Assembly (NCBI RefSeq): GCF_000143415.4 | Contig: NW_003314279.1 | Location: 2,242,541-2,306,540, forward strand | Direction: 5' to 3' | Source: Selaginella moellendorffii | Lineage: Eukaryota; Streptophyta; Lycopodiopsida; Selaginellales; Selaginellaceae | Length of the DNA stretch: 64,000 bases | In this document: positions 33,535 to 44,646 of the stretch, one piece after another | Layout of the letters: every line of letters starts with the position of its first letter | How positions within the stretch are numbered: position 1 is the stretch's first letter | Program-made: the position numbers and the translations under genes | Notes under the pieces: model-generated | What the model was told of the DNA's origin: nothing | Databases searched by the model: none | Seen by the model: the letters and a program-made list of their open reading frames with translations, nothing else

Positions 33535-34908
33535 TAAATTTTCCATTTTACTTTAATAATTTAACCACATCTTTGACCACTTGTAGAGGTTTCATTCACC
33601 ACCTCTATAAATCCTATTCTTAACTTAGGACATGTTAGCCCTATGAATAGTATTTATACCACTTAGTCTTTGCATTTGGTCTAAGTGTTCCACATGTCTG
33701 ATCCCATGACTGACACCCAAAGGTACTATCAACATATCAACCTATTACACTAAAGCTATACCTATTCACCTTTGTCACCCTAATGGAACAAAACCATCTA
33801 CATCACAATCCCATCTCTCAAAGTCTGGGCCATTTGTCCATGAGTGGTCATCCTATGACCACACCTTAGCATCCTTAGGATGTTTGAAGCATGAGGAACA
33901 CTCTTCTATAATATCCTTTCTTCAGTTCCCACCAAATCTCCATTCACAGCTGTGCTTGCTAACATTGCCACTAAGTCAAAGTTTGACGACCTAACCACTA
34001 AGTCCCATTGACCTTTAGGACTTTCTCACCATATGACTATATCCTTAGTCACTACAGAAGAAGATTATTCCTCTTCCTTTCTATAGTCCGGGATTTTGGG
34101 ATAACATTTCAAAAAACCATGGCCCTACGTGAGCCTCGTGGGTCCACCTTTTGCCTTTGGGTGCCCATGGCTAGAACAAGGTTTCAATGAGCCACGCCAG
34201 ATATCCAAGTAGGTAGTGCCACCCACATTTGGATTGGGAGCATCAACCATTCAATCTCCCAAGGGAGCTAGAGTTAACTCTCTTGAACACTTCACCTTAT
34301 CTGTTTGTATTCACTTTAGTCTTAGACTCCTCAGTAGATATATCATCACCTAACATATGGGTATAACGTTTTTAGGTGACACTAGCCTTTCTTGGCTAAA
34401 CTGGCTTCACTGGAGTCCTCTCCTTACTATACTTTTGGAACTCACCAAAACCTCATAGGGTTTAAGAGATGATCACTTTGGGCTTTCACCCACGGACTTG
34501 GACTCGCTTTGGGCTTTCACCCTCAGATTTAGACTCAGACTCGGACTCAGACTCGAACTCAGACTCAGTCTCGAACTCAGTCTCAGTCTCGGTCTCTTTC
34601 TCAGCCTTGACCTACTCCATCTCAGGTCCATCTCGGACTTGACCTCAGATTCCATCTCAAGTCCGTCTCGGACTCGTTCTTGACACTTTTATATATCAGT
34701 CCTTCTTATGTCCCTTTTTAGAGACTTATTCACCAATTACTTTGTGCTCATCCTTCGAACACTTTGTTTGAAGTTCCACTCCCACTCTCGACTTTCCAAG
34801 TCGAAGTGTTTGGTCCAAACATGTTATGCTTGTTGGATTTCCACTTCAACCACTACCATATGGCACCCTTTCTACTCCACTTTGGAGTTTAGGGATTTGT
34901 GTCTCGCA
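33535..34908 (-). mobile_element. Solo LTR (family B), TSD gatgc/aatgc
   Basis: On the plus strand it begins tgtaaatgactaaatttt and ends gggatttgtgtctcgca; the complement has TG...CA-type ends. The flanks gatgc (33530-33534) and aatgc (34909-34913) differ by one base. The paralogous internal sequence near 24390-24410 reads gtgtgatgccttgaggtcaaattgg without interruption, confirming an insertion. Its hexamer array is at 34490-34680. Confidence 0.75.
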
Positions 34909-35718
34909 AATGCTTTAAGGTCAAATTGGTTAGTTCATGATAACCTCTTGCCAAAGGAACCCCAATGGAAATGGGGTTGATATATCTTAAGCTGGTAGGT
35001 ATAGGATTTGAATGCTTTGATTAAAAATTTATGGAGGTGTGGAAGCATTGGCAATGAGTTATAGGGCATGATAATTATGAAGCAACCAAACAAAAGGTTT
35101 TGAGTTGGAATGGTGAGAGCTAATTTCCTAAGACCGCTTGTTAAAATAAGGAGGCTAGATATATCCTCTAGATTGTGATGTAGTGAATTAATGTTGTAAA
35201 AAGAAATACTCATTATCAAAAAAGTCCATTATTGAGACACCTAAGCACTCTAAAATACTTAAAAAGTGGTGTTTAGTATCATAGAGGCATTAGATAAAGC
35301 ACAAAGGATTAGGTCCATAAAGAATAATGGATAGAAAGTGCTACAAAAACTAAAGATAAGCTAGGTCCATTAATCCTAAGTGGATAAAGCCAAAAAGGAT
35401 TTTAGCATGATTAGCAATTGGTATATAAGGACTTATGAATAGCAAATGTTAATCTTGGTATATGAAACTACAAGGTGAGCATGTCCTGATTGAGGAACTA
35501 CTCTCTAAGGTATTGAGTAAATTCATCCCTAATAATACTTGCTAAGGCATGGTAAAAAGTGCAAAGTTACTTTTTTAGTTTGGAAGAGAATAATCGAAGG
35601 GAATATATAAAGCCAAAGAGCAAATAATAAATAAATGGAATTAAATCATAGGAATCGAAAGGCATAGCCAAAGATGGTTATGAAAGTTAAGAGTGTAAAA
35701 TCAAGTGGGTGTTTAAGG
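34909..35718 (+). repeat. Retroelement internal sequence, continued
   Basis: Continuation of the internal region after the solo LTR, then a segment (from ~35225) similar to 52245-52740 (gacacctaagcactctaaaatac / gacactaaaacactctaaaacacc). Non-coding, with many small shadow ORFs. Confidence 0.5.
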
Positions 35719-36315
35719 TGTAACGCTTCTGAGTTTGGACTTCCTGGGAGGTCACCCAGCCCAATACTATTCAAACCCAAGAACGCTTAACTCCAACTAT
35801 CCCAAAACCCTTAACCGATTGGAAAAGGGGGTACACTCTTATTCATAGGCCCTTTCCCTCTATATTTGAACCCTTATGGATTGTCTCTCGAGTCGTTTTC
35901 TTTGGTTGCTTACAATCCACCACGCTTCCCTACAAGTTCACGCCCTCGTGAACGGAAGCTGAGAGTCGTAGCTCTCCCGAGAGCCCCGCTCTCTTGACAC
36001 CCTACCCCTCGGGTCGAGCCCAGCAGGAGCAAATTGGACCAGCCAGATGTCAATCAACATGTGGTGTGATTCCCCTAGCCAACCAACAGAGTCGGACCCA
36101 AGACCCTCTCTGATACCAAATGTAATGCTCCTGAGTTTGGACTTCCGGGAGGTCACCCAGCCCAGTACTATTCAAACCCAAGGACACTTAACTCCAACTA
36201 TCCCAAAACCCTTAACCGATTGGAAAAGGGGGTGCACTTTTATTCATGGGCCCTTTCCCTCTATATTTGAACCCCTATGGATTGTCTTTCGAGTCGTTCT
36301 CTTTGGTTGCTTACA
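35719..36315 (-). mobile_element. Cassandra TRIM retrotransposon with 5S rRNA-derived LTRs
   Basis: Two ~195-bp direct repeats at 35719-35914 and 36121-36315 have TG...CA ends and are about 93% identical. On the minus strand the LTR contains agttaagtgtccttggg and agtactgggctgggtgacc, matching 5S rRNA box A/intermediate element and box C; this is the hallmark of Cassandra. The primer-binding site tttggtatcagag (complement of 36107-36120) directly follows the minus-strand 5' LTR. The flanks taagg/taaga look like a 5-bp target duplication. The paralogous site at ~52735 lacks the element. No coding capacity, as expected. Confidence 0.92.
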
Positions 36316-37376
36316 TAAGAGTGTTATTATTGGTAACTATGATATCATAAAAAGTCTAAAGTATAGAATTGTCCATGTTAAACCATATAGTAGTTAAAAA
36401 GCTTGCAAAAGAAAAAGCCTTAACAAGCTAAGAAATAAAATCCCTTTAATGTTTTTAAAGATAATTTTGGATATTTGAGAAGGGTTATATATAAAATTTA
36501 TGAACGTTATCCTTGTCAAATTTTACTTCAAAGTTATTAATGTTTCTTTCTTTAATTAGGTATTTGTATTTATGATTTTGAATAAAACCATTATCTTTGC
36601 CAATCAATCATTTGTATAAACCTTAATAGTAAGTTAGTGAGATACCTTAATCAAATTATTTATCTCCTCATAAGCATGAGGGAAATTTCAACCCACATAT
36701 CTATGAAATACAAATTGAAAATTTTATAAAAGTTAAAATATTAACATTTGAACTCACAAATCTATGAAATACATATAAAAGAAATTATAAAAGTCAAAAT
36801 ATTGATCTACTTATCAACTTTATCCTTCTATTAATCTTGAAAATACTTGATAAATGCTATTTAATTTTGAAAATTCACCTCAAAATGTTTGATAAATTAC
36901 TTAATCTTAGCTCATATAATAGTATTATTATAAAAAGCTTGAATTAAATGGTATATAATATTTTCAAAATATTTCCATATTTCCCCATAATTTCACTTTA
37001 CAAATAATATGTTTGAGAAAGTTCCTCTTTACATGCCAAATACATAATTAAATTTGACAATCAAATGTAGCTGTATGTAAAAGCAAAATGAAATTAAATT
37101 ATAGCATATTAAATTAATTACCCTAAAGCATTAATCTCCACTTTCACATCATCAATTAATGGTTTTCCAATCTGATATGTGTTCAGAAACTTAATTCTTA
37201 AGAGTTGTCATTCAATAGGAATTGTAAATTATCAAAGATAAAATAAATGAAAGCTTTACTTTATAGCAATTACTTTCAAAAGTTTATTTTTCCTGAATCA
37301 TAGACATATATAACACTTCATCATTATACAGATCCAGTGGCACTTTCCAGACAAATCCACCCCCATTGCAGTGTTT
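36316..37376. other. AT-rich intergenic sequence
   Basis: The first ~150 bases continue the retroelement internal region (similar to 52740-52890). The rest is very AT-rich with no ORF or repeat that I can name. Confidence 0.45.
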
Positions 37377-37748
37377 CTACACTCTAGTTCCCTTTTCCAA
37401 GCAAAGTGCTAAGAGAATCTTAGATGCTCCAGTAAGAGGATTCCATACTATAAGATCTTTCCCTTTCACCCCAAGTAACAAACCACTGCTAGCATTTAGA
37501 ACATAATCCATGTCATGCTCCATAGCAACCCAGCTTGCTTCTTGTCCCACAAAGCGGTTGCATCTGTAAAGAAACCTTTGGCACATATACTCTAGACCCA
37601 AAACATGAGGACTACGATTCAAGTGGTGTGTGTAGTGAAGAGCTGCAACGGGTGTCTCTATGAGATCCTTCCATGCCTTGCACGCGGCTCTCATGCGGAA
37701 GTGTAAAATAGCTGTTGGCACCTCCCCATTTTCATTTTCTGTAGCCAA
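37377..37748 (-). pseudogene. F-box protein relic (middle portion)
   Basis: The minus-strand frame gives RMRAACKAWKDLIETPV, like the end of an F-box, and later GLLLGVKGKDLIVWNPLTGASKILL, like an F-box-associated (FBA/kelch) domain. Such proteins are substrate adaptors of SCF ubiquitin ligases. Only ~120 codons are open and the first F-box helix and the C-terminal propeller are missing, so this is a fragment or one exon of a broken gene. Confidence 0.5.
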
Positions 37749-37807
37749 TTTTAAACCTAGTCTTAAGTGTTCTATAACGAAAAACCCTAAAGAAGGTTCA
37801 GCAGGGA

Positions 37808-38040
37808 TGAAGGCCGCTGCTCATCCATCCATGACACTGATCAAGAATGCAAGGTGCCCGAGGAGAGCGCCAGTAGCAGCGAAGATCAGCACAGGTGAGA
37901 GGAAATCTCTCTCCACATTCCTGGAATTTGAGCCTAAGATTTACAGCTGTGGAGAAGCATGAAGCTGTGATGAAGTAGGCAATGTTTTCTCTCTTCGTTT
38001 ACTCGTGCCTTTGATATCTTCTCGCTGGCGAGCTCCCAGA
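37808..38040 (+). pseudogene. Possible 5' exon of the histidinol dehydrogenase relic (transit-peptide-like)
   Basis: The plus-strand frame opens MKAAAHPSMTLIKNARCPRRAPVAAK, Ser/Ala/Arg-rich and poor in acidic residues like a plastid transit peptide, and lies immediately upstream of the histidinol dehydrogenase homology. I cannot connect it to the next exon in frame. Low certainty. Confidence 0.3.
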
Positions 38041-38577
38041 TACACCAAGAAATTTGCTTAGCAACATTGTCGAAAGATCTTCCAGATCCAAAGTTATAAC
38101 TTTTCTATGTTGCAAGAGTCTGATCTCATTCACGTTTTGGCAGCTCGATCCAGATGTCCAAGCTGCATTTGCTGTGGCCTTCGACAACATCTATAAATTT
38201 CTCGCATGGCAGAAAACTCAAGAGCTTGAAGTGGAAACCATGCCTGATAACTTGGAGCTTTCATGATAAATGCTTACTCCCCAGCTGTTCTAGGGAGTTA
38301 AATGCCGGCAAGTTGTGAGGAGTATTGACGCTGCCGGCCTTTATGTTCCTGGATCAACAGCACTTATGCTAGCAGTGGTACGTCATGTCTTTCACTGATC
38401 TTTCTTCTTAAAGCTGCGAGATTAATAGCCTGAAAGTATTGCCGGATGTGAGACCATTGTTCTTGCGACTCCACCATGGTCAGTCCGGTTCAATTTGTTC
38501 AATTTGAAAGTATTTTTTCTCTCTTGTTGCATATACTCATTTTTGGAACTGTTTAGGCTGTAGCTGCCATGGCATGA
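38041..38577 (+). pseudogene. HISN8: Histidinol dehydrogenase pseudogene, left part
   Basis: Homology to plant histidinol dehydrogenase, the last enzyme of histidine synthesis (plastid). The segments in order are YTKKFA, NIVE with a frame slip then DLPDPK, a 51-bp intron (38093-38143), LDPDVQAAFAVAFDNIYKF, GVKC and VVRSIDAAGLYVPGSTALMLAV, an intron-like gap, and IAGCETIVLATPP, then AVAAMA up to the MULE insertion. Frame slips, a small deletion between VPG and TALML and a TGA in place of Trp show that it is dead. The gene continues at 52097. The symbol refers to the parental family. Confidence 0.8.
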
Positions 38578-38579
38578 GG
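38571..38579 (+). other. MULE target-site duplication, left copy (GGCATGAGG)
   Basis: The 9-bp sequence is repeated exactly at 52097-52105. Nine bases is the usual MULE target duplication length. Removing 38580-52105 rejoins the histidinol dehydrogenase exon. Confidence 0.9.
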
Positions 38580-39112
38580 GGCGCGGACCATACTTGAGCT
38601 CACGAGTTGAAGAGTTGAGCTCACGAGTTGAGCTCAATTTTCAATTGTAATTTAGTACAAACATTATAAATTTTAAAATTTTAAGGTTATGGTGAACCTA
38701 ATAATTTAATAACTCTCTCTATATTATATAAATAAAAATGTTCTAAAGAACACTTTTTGTTCTAATAATTTACATGCAATGATAGGGACATTTGTTAGAA
38801 CATAAAATAAAATGTTTGCAAAAAGAGTATTCTTGTCACTTCTTTAAATTTGTACTCTATGCTTTTTGGCTAGTAAATGTTAGGTTTGTCAGAATTAAAA
38901 AATTATTAAATTTGAAATAAGATTCTATGTAAAGCCATATAACCGTTTGAAAGGAAAAAAAATAACCGTTGATGTAAGCTTATTGCATATAAAAGAAAGA
39001 CTTGGTTCTTTGTAGAATACATTCTTGAGGGGTTTGTCGTAGCATACTATCTAGAATTTATAGATTTTCATTCACACTCTCATTCGAAAAAAGGGAAATA
39101 CACCCATAAATG

Positions 39113-39562
39113 TCTATGGGTTCTAGTGCTGGTAATTTTAACTCTCACAATCTTTCTTCCCAAGGTTCAAGGGTTAAGAGATGCAATAACTATCCCATTG
39201 CATAGCATAACCAAATCACACAAGAGAATGAAAAAGAGGATAGTGAGGATAGTGATCATGAGTTGGAGATAAATGCAATGACAGAGGGTGCAACAAATTG
39301 GGTGAAAAAGAATGCCCTCTTACTTGTTTTAGAAAAGTGCAATTCTGCCACTTTCAAGAAGTGCCCCATATGTTTTCTAGCGTTTGGTGGAAACAATGGC
39401 AATGATCAGTATGATGATATATATGCTCTTGCGACACACTGCAACATCACACACCCGAAAGACTACCATGAAATCTTTTTTGAGATGGTAAAGATAGAAA
39501 TGGAGACACACGAGTACTATGAGCAGTATTGCGAGAAGAACATTCGGAAGTATATAAAATGA
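39113..39562 (+). CDS. Small MULE gene with C2H2-like cluster (one in-frame TAG)
   Basis: ATG at 39113 (MSMGSSAGNFNSH) opens a Ser/Asn-rich then acidic N-terminus, with TAG at about 39203-39205 and an open frame to 39562. The centre has CPICFLAF followed by HCNITHPKDYHEIF, a C2-H-type arrangement that could bind zinc. I do not recognise the family. Its place next to the left terminus of the MULE suggests an accessory gene. If translation starts at 39263 the open part is 99 residues. Confidence 0.45.
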
Positions 39563-39653
39563 AAAGTGAAATGAAAAAGCACATTTTTATTAATTATATA
39601 AAGTATAATAAGTTTTACTGATAGAGAATAAACATCGATAGTGTTGGAGAAAT

Positions 39654-42600
39654 CTAATTAGCTCCAAAAGTTTTCTGCAACTCAGTAATAGTAAGGCTTG
39701 CTTGGTGTATATGAATATCCACTTTAGGATTCTGATGCAAGATGTTGATGAAGATGTAGTACTTATGCTTGCAAGGAGCATATGCCTTCCCATGTTCCTC
39801 GCGCTTCGTAAAGTCTGGACATGTGCAAGAAGGAAAGTCATGAATGGCAATTGTGTACTCTCCACCTTCTGTTTTGACTGTGTACTCCTTTGCAAGTGCA
39901 GTGATGTACTTCATGGAGAGAATCTCACACTCAAGTGTTTGAGCCAAGTTTATTTTACCTTGCTTTTGCTTGGAGACGGTACCAATAAATTTAACTGCCT
40001 TACCTTTTCTTGCTGGCCTCCTGTGCATCTCTGTAGGAATAATCCTGCTCCTGTCACTCATGTCTCCAACTCTCCTCTTAAGATTAAAACCAGATTTCTC
40101 AAAGTTTTCAATCTCATCCGAGGTGAGTGCGACCCCATTAGCAACCGGCCATTCTTTAGGTATTGCATCAGGTTTAGTCACTATAGTGTCTTCAAGCCGC
40201 TTTGTATGGTTGGCATCAGTGTTGCAACAATATAGCCAGCATCATCTTGAAAATCCTGCTTGCTTTCGTTCCCCATAGAAACATGGGGCTGGAACAGAAG
40301 CAAATTTTTCACCACGAATCCAAGCCCAACACTTGCCCCTTGGAAGCCTCCCCACACACCTTACATTCGATTTTTCTAGCACGCATCGGATTGCCCATTG
40401 CTTCGGCTCCACACTATGGTAAGCAATTTCAACCTGTTGCGATGCACTTTCTTCATCAACCACTTGAGGTGGCTCGGTCCGAGAGCGGTGTCTTGGAGTA
40501 GAATGGTACTCGACATCAGGCCTGTGAGAGCTTATTGCTCCAAGGTCCATACCAACATCTTCCCCAGCAAAGGAAAAACGATGCTTTGAGCGGACAGTCT
40601 TTATATCACCAATAGAAGCTCGGGGAGTGTACTCCATAGATGTGCCACAGACCACTTCCTCAACTGCAGTTGCCACTGTTCGGGCAGGTGGAGTTAATTT
40701 TCTCTTCATCCTATCATGTAACATCTCAACAGAAGGCCTTGTTACCATGTATCTTCCTTCCTCGAATGCCAGTGCTTTTGAAGATTGCTCTATAGGTATC
40801 AAATCTGATAGACAGGCTTTGTATAGACTCATCTTCCCTTTCCTTGCCTTAGAAGAACGCTAACTCCAATGCTTACTTTCGGAGAGATTCACAGTTAGGG
40901 TGTATGCGAGGTCCTCAAGTGGTTGATCCTAATGGAAAAGGCAATATTAAAAGGTAATAAAAGGAGAAGAAAAAATATAAACCAACATGAAAAAAGCGAT
41001 GTCCTCATTGGAACATTCTCACTTCCCACCATCCTAACCATGACTAAGTTGTGGTAGGCAACTTACGTCTGTATGGCCATCTTCACGCCACCACATTCGG
41101 ATCTTGTTTGCTTTTGCCTCATGCTCTTCTTCAGAAGGTGCAACCTGCCATTGTTTGCACAACTCCTTAAATATTGATTGAAACTCTGGCTTGATAAGGT
41201 GGCAGTGCTGGTTTAGGCTTTGAGCCCAATGGAACTCACAAGTCCTCTCACGACCTTCCAATGGTTGACCATTCCCAAAAACTGCTTGGATACCATTCTA
41301 GTTTGCACCAGCCCCATCTGCCATGAAACCACAAAAGTTTGCAGGCTTACCAGTCTGCTTTAGGACAATATCAAAGAGGGACTTCCAAAATATTTCCTGT
41401 GCTGTCTAGTCTTGTACTTTAAACTCTGTTGTCGCAATTGTTAAGTTACAACGTAGCTTATGAAAACATAAATATTATAACAATTTCAATATAATAAGAA
41501 TAAAAATTACCTTGGATCATACACATGAGCTCCCATGGTTGTCCAACCGGATACACGCTCCATATGGTCAAAATGTACCCATGCATTTGCAAGGTCACTG
41601 GACCCAAACATGTCCATTTGGGAGACAAGATCTACGCCAGAGGCAGGGCCCATGGTAGACATTTTGAAGACGAAGGGGCGCTCTTGCTCATTCACAACTT
41701 GGTCTGGAAATAAACTTCCGTGGATGAATTTGTATGGACAGGTCCGTTTCAATTCAAGGATGGAGTCAATTTTTGATTGCAACTTCCCCTCTTGAGATTC
41801 ACACATCCAAGATTTTATCCTAAACAATATAATGTAAGAAAAAATTATTATTATAACGTATGAAAAATAACAGATGTACCTCCTTAAGCTAGTAGCAGGT
41901 TGTACTCCTCGTAGTAAGTCCCACAAGCTAGCCTCGTTTAGTTGAGTCTTTTGGCAACCTGGATTGAGTAAGGTATTTGCGATAAAATCCTTGAGGACGG
42001 TCTTCTGAATATGCTTCGGAGTTGCAAATGAGTTTCTCATAGTCTCTTCCTGTACAGCATCTTTGAAATGGTTGAGAGAACTCCTTTGTATCCCTTCCTG
42101 CATTGGATGCATATGTGTGCCAACATGCACTGCAGCTCTTCCAGCCACTCTATCCCGTGGAAGAAAGTAGTACATCTTGGCCTTGTAGATAGCACGACAT
42201 AGAGGAGCATTTTTGTAGAATCGACATTTGAATCCAACAGCAATGGTGTCATAGGCTGGAGGATTGACTTCGAAAAATATAGAGTTTCTAGAGCGGTCTC
42301 GATTGCATGCTTCATCCACACAATCTAAATGCCTGCCATAATGAACTATAGACACTGTGCCTTCAAAATGTTGGAAGTGTGTGGTTTTGATCTTGCACCA
42401 ATTGTGGACATCCTGCTTGGTTTCCATCCCCTTCCGTTTGGAACCTGTGTTGCTGACAAGAGGTGGTAGCTCAAAGAAAATGTTGCCGTTGTAGGAGGAT
42501 GGAAGCTCACTCACAAGCCTATACAAAAACAAGTGCACATCGATTGAGAGGCGTGAAAATTGGAAAGCATTGCTAACGGTTTTGAATATTGCTGAAGTTG

Positions 42601-42871
42601 GAGCTGGAGCTAGTGAATTTGGTGCCGACACTAGCATAACATCTCCACTTGAACTAAAAGAGGACGAGAGGATAACAACTGACTCTTGCTTCACATTCAC
42701 TTTCGCTGGAGCGCATTTTGGCATTTTGACTGGAGATCCGAACACTCGAATCTCCTTTGACTTGGAATTTTGTAAATCCCATTGTTGTCCACCCTCGCCC
42801 ACACCAGAAAGAAGAAACTCTGAGTATGCAACTATACTGGTGTCAAGAAATAGAGCCAAGACGAAGATCAA
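39654..42871 (-). pseudogene. MULE transposase with SWIM zinc finger
   Basis: Minus-strand exons. 42871-41507 contains an N-terminal segment ending in VHVGTHMHP, then VDSILELK-like SKIDSILELKR, FIHGSLFPDQVV, FVFKMSTMGPASGVDLV and WVHFDHMERVSGWTTMGAHVY; an in-frame 60-bp intron is at 41820-41879. The catalytic region 41460-41034 has GFMADGAGAN followed by a TAG replacing Trp, then ERTCEFHWAQSL. Another TAG lies after FKVQD (~41408). 40832-40242 is a poorly conserved C-terminal region. 40181-39654 holds the SWIM finger CTCPDF...APCKHKYYIF. The protein would cut and rejoin element ends. A solo LTR lies 19 bp upstream of the longest frame, separating it from its probable promoter. Confidence 0.8.
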
Positions 42872-42889
42872 AACGCCGATATAAAAAAC

Positions 42890-44646
42890 TGTAAGCGACT
42901 AATTTTTCCGTTCTACTTTAGTCACTTAACCACACCTCCAACCACTTAGAGGAGTCTCATTCACAACCTCCATAAGTCCAATTTAGGACTTGGGACTTGC
43001 TAGCCCCAAGAATGGCATCCATGCCACTCCACACTTGCACCTGGTCCAAGTGCTCCACGTGTCCGGTCCCAAGACCGACACCCAAAGGTACCACTGACAT
43101 CTCGGCCCGTTACGCTAAGGCCATGCCCATTCACCTTTGCTGCACTAGTGATCCAATACCACTTGCATCACCATCCCGTCTCTCCAAGACTGGGCCATCT
43201 GTCCACGAGTGGTCATCCTGGACCCACTCCTTAGCATCCTTAGGATGCCCAAAGACCTGGGGAATCGCCTTCCCAAAAGTCCCTTTGTCAGTTCCTACCA
43301 AGTCCCTTTCTGCCCCTGGCCGTGTTTGCCAACACTGCCACTGGATCGAGGCCCACAGGCCCGACCACTAAGTCCCATGGTCCTCTGGGACTTCTTCACC
43401 ACACGACTGTGTCCTTGGTCACAACCCCAGAGGACTGCTCCTCTTCCTTTCCACAGTCTAGGCCTTTGGGACAACATTTCGGAACACCGTGGCCTTACGC
43501 GAGCCACCTGGGTACTCTCCCCACCTTTCGCCTTTAGGTGCTCTAGCCATGGGCTTAGAGCGAGGTTCCGTTGAGCCACGCCTGGTATCCAAGTAGGTAG
43601 TGCCACCCACACTTGGACTGGGAGCATCGGCCAGTCGATCTCCCGGGGGAACTAGAGCCGGCTCTTGAACACTTCACTAAGCTACCCCGCTTGTCGGTCC
43701 GTATTCACTCTAGTCTTGGACTTCCCAGTGGTCAGTTCATCACCCAACACTGGGTCTGGCCTTCCTGGGCCAAACTGGCCCTTCCTGGCCAAACTGGCTC
43801 CACTGCAGTCCTCCCCCTACTATACTTTTGGGGCTCACCAAACCCCCCAGGGTCTGGGAGACGAACGCTTTGGGCTTTCACCCTCTCAGGCTCCGGACTC
43901 GGACTCGGACTCGGACTCGGACTCGGACTCGGACTCGGACTCGGACTCGGATTCGGACTCGGACTTGGGCTCGGGCTCGGTCTTGGCCTCGGCCTCGGTC
44001 TCGGTCTCGGTCCCGATCTCGGTCTCGGTCTCGGTCTCGGTCCCGGTCTCGGTCTCGACTTCGGACTCCACCTCGGACTCCATCTCAGACTCCATCTCGG
44101 ACTCCATCTCGGGTCCATCTCGGACTCCACTTCGGACTCCAACTCGGGTCCATCTCGGGTCCACCTCGGACTCCAACTCGGACTCCATCTCGGGTCCATC
44201 TCGGGTCCATCTCGGACTCCATCTCGGACTCCATCTCGGGTCCATCTCGGACTCCATTTCGGGTCCATCTCGGGTCCACCTCGGACTCCATCTCGGACTC
44301 CATCTCGGACTCCATCTCGGGTCCATCTCGGACTCCACTTCGGACTCCAACTCGGGTCCATCTCGGGTCCACCTCGGACTCCAACTCGGACTCCATCTCG
44401 GACTCCATCTCGGACTCTCCCACGTGTCATGTGTTGGTCCTTTTGGGTCCCTTTTTGGAGCCTCGCCTTTTGCTCGCTTCGTGCTCATTCCTCGAGCACT
44501 TCGTTGGGAGTTCCACTCCCGCTCTTGACTTTTCAAGTCGGAGCTTTTGGTCCAAACGTGTTACGCTCGTTTGGCTCTCGCTTCGGCCACTACCATGTGG
44601 TGCCCTTCCAGCTCCACTTTGGGGCCTAGGGATTTTGTGTCTCACA
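42890..44646 (-). mobile_element. Intact solo LTR (family B), 1757 bp, TSD AAAAC
   Basis: The complement starts TGTGAGACACAAAATCCC and ends AGTCGCTTACA. Exact 5-bp duplications aaaac flank it at 42885-42889 and 44647-44651. No internal region or second LTR is present, so it arose by LTR-LTR recombination after insertion into the MULE. It contains ~520 bp of the GAGTCC-type array (43890-44415) and is the best reference copy of the family. Its apparent ORFs of 200-340 residues are artefacts of the array. Confidence 0.93.
43890..44415 (-). repeat. GAGTCCGAGATG-type tandem array in the solo LTR
   Basis: About 520 bp of 6- and 12-base units (on the plus strand ctcggactc, ccatctcggactc, gggtccatctcgg), the longest and most regular array of its kind in the window. 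It is open in five or six frames. Confidence 0.9.

Noticed and set aside
38566-38579. atggcatgagg at the MULE target site resembles the palindrome of the 10-21 kb block
   Set aside because: It is explained by histidinol dehydrogenase codons (MA-Trp-G) and lacks the second arm.
39702-40278. Plus-strand ORFs of 177 and 102 codons
   Set aside because: Antisense shadows of the MULE transposase C-terminal exons with the SWIM finger.
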